From DATLFS01 sp035540935 (GTDB lineage Bacteria; Actinomycetota; CADDZG01; WHSQ01), in NCBI GenBank assembly GCA_035540935.1, contig DATLFS010000109.1:1-5505 (forward strand): 5,505 nt of DNA, read 5' to 3'. Under the pieces are notes generated by a model. The model searched no databases, was not told the DNA's origin, and saw nothing but the letters and a program-made list of their open reading frames with translations. Of the stretch, positions 1 to 4,001 are shown one piece after another. Position 1 is the stretch's first letter. Each line of letters opens with the position of its first letter. The position numbers and the translations under genes were made by a program.

Positions 1-219
1 GTCCGTGATCGCGTCCGGGTCGCGCACGTCGACCGGCACCGCGATGACCTCGGGCCCGATCTCGCCGAGTTCGCCGGCCAAACGGCCGAGGACGTCGGCA
101 CGGCGCGCCGAGATCGCCACCCTTGCACCCTCGCGTGCGAGCGCTGCTGCAGTTGCGAGGCCGAGGCCGGACGAGGCGCCGTGTACCCACGCCACTTTGT
201 CCTTCAGTCCTAGATCCAA
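1..219 (-). CDS. Short-chain dehydrogenase/reductase (SDR), N-terminal fragment
   Basis: This is the first 73 codons of a classical-type SDR oxidoreductase; the rest lies beyond the left edge, so substrate and catalytic YxxxK residues cannot be seen. What is visible is the start of a Rossmann fold: beta1 and the glycine-rich dinucleotide loop HGASSGLG (residues 13-20), helix A, then beta2 ending in SARR (37-40) and a D-V pair (64-65) where SDRs contact the adenine ring. Basic residues after beta2 usually indicate NADP(H) preference in this family, which is inference here. The usual Thr that opens the TGxxxGxG motif is His. The TTG at 217-219 is chosen because an AGGAG lies four bases upstream and the N-terminus (LDLGLKDKVAWV) has normal SDR length before beta1. 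It diverges from the sulfoquinovose synthase gene across 85 bases, so co-regulation is possible but not shown. Family is confident; role is unknown. Confidence 0.85.
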   Translation of the reverse strand, partial: MDLGLKDKVAWVHGASSGLGLATAAALAREGARVAISARRADVLGRLAGELGEIGPEVIAVPVDVRDPDAITD

Positions 220-223
220 GTCT

Positions 224-228
224 CTCCT
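224..228 (-). promoter_or_regulatory. Ribosome binding site of the SDR gene
   Basis: AGGAG on the minus strand, four bases before the TTG at 217-219. It supports the non-ATG start, because no ATG or GTG with a comparable site lies in a sensible position; the GTG eight codons further in would remove the residues leading into beta1. Confidence 0.5.
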
Positions 229-289
229 CAGCTCCGCGGACAGCGTCATCGTCGCACAGCCTTTTCACCGCACCTCGAACCCGCCCCGG

Positions 290-295
290 TATCCT
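290..295 (+). promoter_or_regulatory. Probable -10 box of sqdB, leaderless start
   Basis: TATCCT fits the actinobacterial TANNNT -10 consensus. It is followed by nine bases and then the ATG at 305, so transcription would begin at or within a few bases of the start codon. There is no purine-rich Shine-Dalgarno between the box and the ATG, which agrees with a leaderless mRNA. No good -35 is visible at 17-19 bases; this is common for such promoters. The same hexamer stands in the same place before the isocitrate dehydrogenase gene. Confidence 0.5.
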
Positions 296-304
296 GCGGC
301 CGCT

Positions 305-1462
305 ATGAGGATCCTGGTGCTCGGTGGTGACGGCTATCTCGGCTGGCCGACGGCGATGCATCTATCGGCCGCCGGCCACGACGTCGCCGTGGTCGACAAC
401 TTCCTGCGCCGCCGGATGACGATCGAATCCGGCGCCGTCTCGCTGACGCCGATCCGCTCCCTTCACGAACGCGTGGCGGCGTGGCGCGAGCTGACCGGCC
501 GCCAGATAGACCTCTTCATCGGCGACCTCGTCGACCCGGGCTTCGTCGAGGACCTCTTCCGCAGGGTCGAGCCGGACGCGGTGGTGCACTACGCCGAGCA
601 GCCGAGCGCGCCTTACTCGATGGTCGACCGACGCCACGCCGTCTTCACCCACCGCAACAACGTGGAAGGAACGCTCAACGTCCTGTATGCCATGCGCGAT
701 CTCGCACCGGCCGCTCATCTCGTGAAGCTCGGGACGATGGGGGAGTACGGCACCCCCGAGATCGACATCGAGGAGGGCTTCATCGAGATCGAGCACAAGG
801 GGCGGCGGGACACGCTTCCGTTCCCGAAGATGCCCGGCTCGATGTACCACCTGACGAAGGTTCACGACTCGCACAACATCCACTTCGCGTGCCGCGTCTG
901 GGATCTCGCCGCCACCGACCTCCACCAGGGCGTCGTTTACGGCATCCACACCGACGAGACGGCGCTCGACGAGCGTCTCTGCACCCGTTTCGACTACGAC
1001 GAGATCTTCGGGACCGCGCTGAACCGGTTCTGCGTGCAGGCGGTGGTCGGCTATCCGCTGACCGTGTACGGGAAGGGCGGCCAGACCCGCGGCTTCCTCA
1101 ACATCGTCGACACGATGCAGTGCGTTCGTCTCGCGGTCGAGAATCCGGCCGAACCGGGCGAATATCGCGTCTTCAACCAGTTCACCCAGCAGTTCTCGGT
1201 GGGGGATCTCGCCACGCTCGTCCAGAGGGTGGGCGACGAGATGGGCTTCGACGTCGTCGTCGACACGCTCGAGGATCCGCGGATCGAGGCGGAGGACCAC
1301 TACTACAACGCGGCCCACACCAAGTTGCTCGACCTCGGGCTGCGCCCGCACCTGCTGACCGACGAGGTGGTGGCGAACCTCCTGCGGACGATCGAGGCCC
1401 GGCGCGACCACGTGGCGCTCGACCCGATCCCGCCGCGCACCCGCTGGGACCCGCGCCGCTAG
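305..1462 (+). CDS. sqdB: UDP-sulfoquinovose synthase (SqdB/SQD1 family)
   Basis: Cytoplasmic NAD-dependent extended SDR of 385 residues that makes UDP-sulfoquinovose from UDP-glucose and sulfite, the head-group donor for sulfoquinovosyl diacylglycerol or, in archaea (Agl3), for S-layer glycan. The match to plant SQD1, recalled from memory, runs almost end to end. Visible landmarks are the NAD loop GGDGYLGW (7-14), D31-N32 after beta2, EQPSAPYSM (98-106), KLGTMGEYGTP (141-151), YHLTKVHDSHNI (181-192), TDLHQGVVYG (204-213), YGKGGQTRG (255-263), FNQFTQQFSV (290-299) and HYYNAAHTKL (332-341). Thr144, Tyr181 and Lys185 line up with the catalytic Thr145, Tyr182 and Lys186 of Arabidopsis SQD1. Pro100 stands where the plant enzyme has Arg101. 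The ATG at 305 is chosen because it begins exactly at beta1; reading upstream in frame only adds about 100 residues antisense to the SDR gene. No glycosyltransferase (SqdX/SqdD) is in the window. Family is very secure; the end product is open. Confidence 0.95.
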   Translation: MRILVLGGDGYLGWPTAMHLSAAGHDVAVVDNFLRRRMTIESGAVSLTPIRSLHERVAAWRELTGRQIDLFIGDLVDPGFVEDLFRRVEPDAVVHYAEQPSAPYSMVDRRHAVFTHRNNVEGTLNVLYAMRDLAPAAHLVKLGTMGEYGTPEIDIEEGFIEIEHKGRRDTLPFPKMPGSMYHLTKVHDSHNIHFACRVWDLAATDLHQGVVYGIHTDETALDERLCTRFDYDEIFGTALNRFCVQAVVGYPLTVYGKGGQTRGFLNIVDTMQCVRLAVENPAEPGEYRVFNQFTQQFSVGDLATLVQRVGDEMGFDVVVDTLEDPRIEAEDHYYNAAHTKLLDLGLRPHLLTDEVVANLLRTIEARRDHVALDPIPPRTRWDPRR

Positions 1463-1484
1463 CCGGTTCTGGCAAGGAGGCAGG

Positions 1485-1503
1485 AGGCGGCGCCCGGCCG
1501 CCT
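1485..1503 (+). terminator. GC-rich hairpin after sqdB, possible weak terminator
   Basis: A perfect 7-bp stem (AGGCGGC at 1485-1491, GCCGCCT at 1497-1503) closes a five-base loop 22 bases after the sqdB stop codon. There is no T-run after it, so it is not a canonical intrinsic terminator. Short hairpins also arise by chance in DNA this GC-rich. Its place between two same-strand genes is the main argument for a role. Confidence 0.25.
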
Positions 1504-1540
1504 AACCCGCTATGAGGACCGACGACTCGTACGACGACAC

Positions 1541-1547
1541 GAGGTGA
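1541..1547 (+). promoter_or_regulatory. Ribosome binding site of the small exported protein
   Basis: GAGGTGA is an excellent match to the anti-Shine-Dalgarno sequence, five bases before the ATG at 1553. It decides the start in favour of that ATG over the in-frame GTG at 1544, which lies inside the site itself. Confidence 0.7.
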
Positions 1548-1552
1548 CTTCG

Positions 1553-2056
1553 ATGCGCAAGGTACTCGCAGTGTTGGTTGCCGCCGGACTGGCGGCAAGC
1601 CTGATCGCGCTGCCCGCCGCGGCTGCCGGCAAGGGCAAGAAGAAGCGGATCGAGGATTCGTTCACCGCGACGCTGCTGCCGTTCCCCAAGCTCGCGACCT
1701 GGGGCGACCCGGTCGGCCTGACCGAACCGGGCTGCAACTCGGGCCAGGAGGGCGTGCACAAGCAGACGGTGGCCTTCGAGGCGCCGGCGGCGGGCACCTT
1801 CAGCGCCCACATGACCGGCTTCACCGGTGACTGGGACCTCCACATCACCGACCCCGACGGGCACGCCGTCCTCAGCAGCCAGAACGACCAGATCCAGGGT
1901 GGCGCCGAGGCGGAGGAAGAGGTGACGTTGGCCCTGAAGGCGAAGCAGACGATCGGCATCGTCGCCTGCAACTGGGCGGGCCTTCCGCAGGCAGAGGTCC
2001 ACTACGTCTTCGAGTACCCCGTCAAGAAGAAGAAGGGGTCGAAGCACCACCACTAG
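1553..2056 (+). CDS. Small exported protein with pre-peptidase C-terminal-like beta-sandwich
   Basis: A 167-residue secreted protein of unknown job. Residues 1-25 form a Sec signal peptide: MRK, a hydrophobic stretch rich in Ala, Leu and Val, then ALPAAAAG, with cleavage probably just before Gly26. The mature chain opens with a basic patch (GKGKKKR, 26-32) and closes with KKKKGSKHHH (158-167). Between them alternating polar and hydrophobic strands, the segment GFTGDWDLHITDPDG (89-103), and a final strand around VHYVFEY look like the PPC-type beta-sandwich (PF04151-like) that often sits beside secreted peptidases; here it is alone. Cys61 and Cys139 are the only cysteines in the mature protein and could form a disulphide. 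The start is fixed by the GAGGTGA site. The stop codon interlocks with that of the convergent acetyltransferase gene. Export is well supported; the fold is likely; binding to anionic polymer or metal is only a thought from the charged ends. Confidence 0.85.
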   Translation: MRKVLAVLVAAGLAASLIALPAAAAGKGKKKRIEDSFTATLLPFPKLATWGDPVGLTEPGCNSGQEGVHKQTVAFEAPAAGTFSAHMTGFTGDWDLHITDPDGHAVLSSQNDQIQGGAEAEEEVTLALKAKQTIGIVACNWAGLPQAEVHYVFEYPVKKKKGSKHHH

Positions 2057-2793
2057 GCACGCGTCACCTCGTAGCGCCGGCCGACGGTCCTGAAGCCCAG
2101 CCTGCGGTAGAGGTCCTTCGGCCAGTCAGCCTCGTCGGCGACGAGGAACACGATCTCCGCGCCCTCCGCGCGAGCGGCCCGCGCCGCCGCAAGCACCGCG
2201 GCTCGGGCGTAACCGCGGCCTCGCGCCTCCTCCTGGGTCTGCACGTCGTCGATCTCGGCGACGCCGTCGAGGCGGAAGAGGTTCAGCGACGTGCGGATCG
2301 CGCCCGATTCGTCACGGACGACGAAGAACCGGCCGTTCCCGGCGCGCCGGTAGAGATCGTCGCGGCGAAGGAACTGCTCGACGACATCGTCGGGCGCGCG
2401 GTGAACGCGCCTCGTCTGCGCCGCACGGAAGTCCCTCAGCTCCTCGAGCGGGATCTCCTCGGCGGTGGACGGACCTCCAGGATCGGCCTCCCAGACCATC
2501 TCCAGCAGCGGGGTCGCCTGCCATCCCGGAGCGGCGTCCGGCACGAGACGGTCGGCGACCTCCTCGTCGGGGACGACGAGCTTCCGGTGCGCGTAACGAG
2601 CGAGCAGGGTCTCCGCCTCCTCGGCGGCTTCCTCGAAAGAGCTCGGCCGGAGGACCCAGAGCGCGTTGATGTCGTACATCGCGGGGAGCGAGGGCGTGAG
2701 GTACGCGATCCCCACCTTCGACGGGACGATCTGTTCGGCGCATCGCTCCGCGAAGGCGCGCGCGTATCTCTGGATGAGGTCGCGCTCGATCAC
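2053..2793 (-). CDS. GNAT-family N-acetyltransferase with degenerate N-terminal half
   Basis: A 246-residue cytoplasmic protein of the Gcn5-related acetyltransferase superfamily, which moves an acetyl group from acetyl-CoA to an amine; the substrate is not evident. The catalytic half is C-terminal, about residues 120-246: strand FFVVRDESGAIRTSLNLF (156-173), the acetyl-CoA pyrophosphate loop EEARGRGYARAAV (188-200, motif A) and LYRRLGFRTVG (228-238, motif B). The N-terminal half, including LTPSLPAMYDINALWVLRP (32-50) and HRKLVVPDEEVADRL (69-83), resembles the decayed first domain of two-part actinobacterial GNATs. The GTG at 2791-2793 is chosen because it overlaps the upstream gene's TGA by four bases (GTGA) and keeps that N-terminal region whole. 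An AGAGG sits only one base upstream, too close for a good site, so translation is probably coupled to isocitrate dehydrogenase. It shares a transcript with that gene. Confidence 0.85.
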   Translation of the reverse strand: MIERDLIQRYARAFAERCAEQIVPSKVGIAYLTPSLPAMYDINALWVLRPSSFEEAAEEAETLLARYAHRKLVVPDEEVADRLVPDAAPGWQATPLLEMVWEADPGGPSTAEEIPLEELRDFRAAQTRRVHRAPDDVVEQFLRRDDLYRRAGNGRFFVVRDESGAIRTSLNLFRLDGVAEIDDVQTQEEARGRGYARAAVLAAARAARAEGAEIVFLVADEADWPKDLYRRLGFRTVGRRYEVTRA

Positions 2794-3863
2794 ACCTCTG
2801 CGAACTTCTCGATGACGGCGTCGGCGACCTGCTCGGTCGTCGCCGGCGCGCCGCCCGGCCGGATGTCGGCGGGGCGGACCTTCCCCTCGGCGAGAACCGC
2901 GGCGACGGAGCGCTCCAGGACGTGCGACTCGCTCTCGTAGCCGAGGTGACGCAGGAGGAACACCGCCGACAGGATCATCGCGAGCGGGTTCGCTATCCCG
3001 CGCCCTGCGATGTCCGGCGCCGACCCGTGTACCGGCTCGAAGACCGCGTACTCCTTGCCGAGGTTCATGCCCGGCGCGAGGCCGAGCCCGCCGGCGAGCC
3101 CGGCGCACAGGTCGGAGACGATGTCGCCGTACAGGTTCGGCAGAACGATGACGTCCATCTCCTGCGGCTGCCACACCAGCCACATCGCGAGCTCGTCCAC
3201 CTGGATCTCCTCGAATCCGACGTCCCGGTACTCCTCGGCGAGAGCCAGCCCGGTCTCGAGCCACACGCCGTCCGAGAACTTCATGATGTTGGCCTTGTGG
3301 CCCAGCGTGACCTTTCGCCGGCGATGCGAGCGAGCGAACCCGAACGCGAACTCCACGATGTCGCGCGTTGCGGTGATCGAGATCGGCTTGATCGAGACAC
3401 CCGCATCGGCGGCGATCGGGTAGTTGTGGAAGTACTTGAGGAAGCCGCGGAGCTTGTGGAGCTCGGTCGATCCCATCTCGAACTCGATGCCCTCGTAGAG
3501 GTCTTCGGTGTTCTCCCGGATCACGACGATGTCGATCGCGTCGAAGCGCGATTGGACACCGGGGTAGAGCCGGCACGGCCGGACGCTGGCGAAGAGGTCG
3601 AGCTCCTGGCGGAGCGCGACGTTGATCGAGCGGAAACCCGTTCCCACCGGCGTCGTCACCGGGCCTTTGATCGCCACGCGGTTGCTCTGGATCGACTCGA
3701 GGACATGCCGGGGGAGGGGATCCCCGTGGACCTCGATGGCGGGGATGCCGGCCTCTTGGACGTCCCATTCGATCCCGACGCCGAGGGCGTCGACGACCCT
3801 CCGCGTTGCGGCGGAAACCTCTGGTCCGATGCCATCTCCGGGGATTAGGGTTACGACGGGCAT
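2790..3863 (-). CDS. Isocitrate dehydrogenase, NAD+-type (isocitrate/isopropylmalate dehydrogenase family)
   Basis: A 357-residue cytoplasmic TCA-cycle enzyme that oxidatively decarboxylates isocitrate to 2-oxoglutarate. LIPGDGIGPEV (6-16) opens the fold. RSINVALRQELDL (78-90) carries the Ser79/Asn81/Arg85 isocitrate site as in E. coli Icd (Ser113/Asn115/Arg119), arguing against isopropylmalate or homoisocitrate. Arg95 and Arg116 follow, then Tyr123 in ENTEDLYEGIEFE, Lys190 in HKANIMKF, and the family signature NLYGDIVSDLCAGLAGGLGL (243-262) with metal ligands Asp247 and Asp251. HGSAPDIAG (279-287) has Asp284 where NADP enzymes have Lys, the classic mark of NAD+ use. The length is that of short NAD-type enzymes rather than the roughly 416-residue E. 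coli enzyme. The ATG at 3861-3863 begins right at beta1 and lies seven bases after a TATCCT box, with no Shine-Dalgarno, so a leaderless start is likely. It is the first gene of a two-gene operon with the acetyltransferase. Confidence 0.93.
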   Translation of the reverse strand: MPVVTLIPGDGIGPEVSAATRRVVDALGVGIEWDVQEAGIPAIEVHGDPLPRHVLESIQSNRVAIKGPVTTPVGTGFRSINVALRQELDLFASVRPCRLYPGVQSRFDAIDIVVIRENTEDLYEGIEFEMGSTELHKLRGFLKYFHNYPIAADAGVSIKPISITATRDIVEFAFGFARSHRRRKVTLGHKANIMKFSDGVWLETGLALAEEYRDVGFEEIQVDELAMWLVWQPQEMDVIVLPNLYGDIVSDLCAGLAGGLGLAPGMNLGKEYAVFEPVHGSAPDIAGRGIANPLAMILSAVFLLRHLGYESESHVLERSVAAVLAEGKVRPADIRPGGAPATTEQVADAVIEKFAEV

Positions 3864-3870
3864 AGGGCCC

Positions 3871-3876
3871 AGGATA
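3871..3876 (-). promoter_or_regulatory. Probable -10 box of the isocitrate dehydrogenase operon, leaderless start
   Basis: TATCCT on the minus strand, seven bases before the ATG at 3863. A weak -35 candidate, TTGCGG (minus strand, 3897-3892), lies 15 bases further upstream, which is short. The stretch between the box and the ATG (GGGCCCT) is not a Shine-Dalgarno at a usable distance. Confidence 0.55.
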
Positions 3877-3930
3877 CGAGTTTGCCGTGCACCGCAACCT
3901 TCTCCTCCTCGCGGGCGTCTGAGAGGCAGG

Positions 3931-3965
3931 GCGAACGTCTTTCGTTGCGCAGGCAGGACGTTCGC
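3931..3965. repeat. Perfect 9-bp inverted repeat in the divergent promoter region
   Basis: GCGAACGTC at 3931-3939 and its exact reverse complement GACGTTCGC at 3957-3965 flank 17 bases. The right arm ends directly before an unused in-frame ATG at 3966 and 36 bases before the preferred start of the S55 gene. The left arm lies about 70 bases upstream of the isocitrate dehydrogenase start. It could be a split operator for a dimeric regulator acting on either divergent gene, or a hairpin in the 5' leader of the S55 mRNA. There is no T-run, so a terminator is unlikely. Confidence 0.5.
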
Positions 3966-3991
3966 ATGACAGCGCCTTTGGGCGATAAGCG

Positions 3992-3996
3992 GGAGG
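3992..3996 (+). promoter_or_regulatory. Ribosome binding site deciding the S55 gene start
   Basis: GGAGG five bases before the ATG at 4002. The in-frame ATG at 3966 has no such site and would put twelve polar residues (MTAPLGDKREEE) ahead of the signal peptide, so 4002 is preferred. Confidence 0.75.
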
Positions 3997-4001
3997 AAGA
4001 G

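Noticed and set aside
5..304. In-frame upstream extension of the sulfoquinovose synthase by 100 residues
   Set aside because: The extension is Ser/Arg/Ala-rich low-quality sequence antisense to the SDR gene, and the family begins at the Rossmann beta1 encoded from 305.
362..1411. 349-codon minus-strand open frame opposite sqdB
   Set aside because: It lies wholly antisense to a gene with unmistakable family similarity; its Val/Glu/Arg-rich translation is typical of GC-rich shadow frames.
1527..1534. Palindrome TCGTACGA as an operator
   Set aside because: Only eight bases with no extended dyad; short palindromes of this kind are expected by chance.
2922..3848. 308-codon plus-strand open frame opposite isocitrate dehydrogenase
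   Set aside because: Antisense shadow rich in Arg, Glu, Asp and Val, with no ribosome site and no known motif.
2794..3897. Upstream continuation of the acetyltransferase frame to give a 614-residue protein
   Set aside because: The added 368 residues are the isocitrate dehydrogenase gene read in the wrong frame; the GTG at 2793 and its GTGA overlap explain the real start.
3932..3964. LexA (SOS) box
   Set aside because: CGAAC and GTTCG half-sites are present but 23 bases apart; the actinobacterial box needs a 4-base spacer, and neither half has its partner at that distance.
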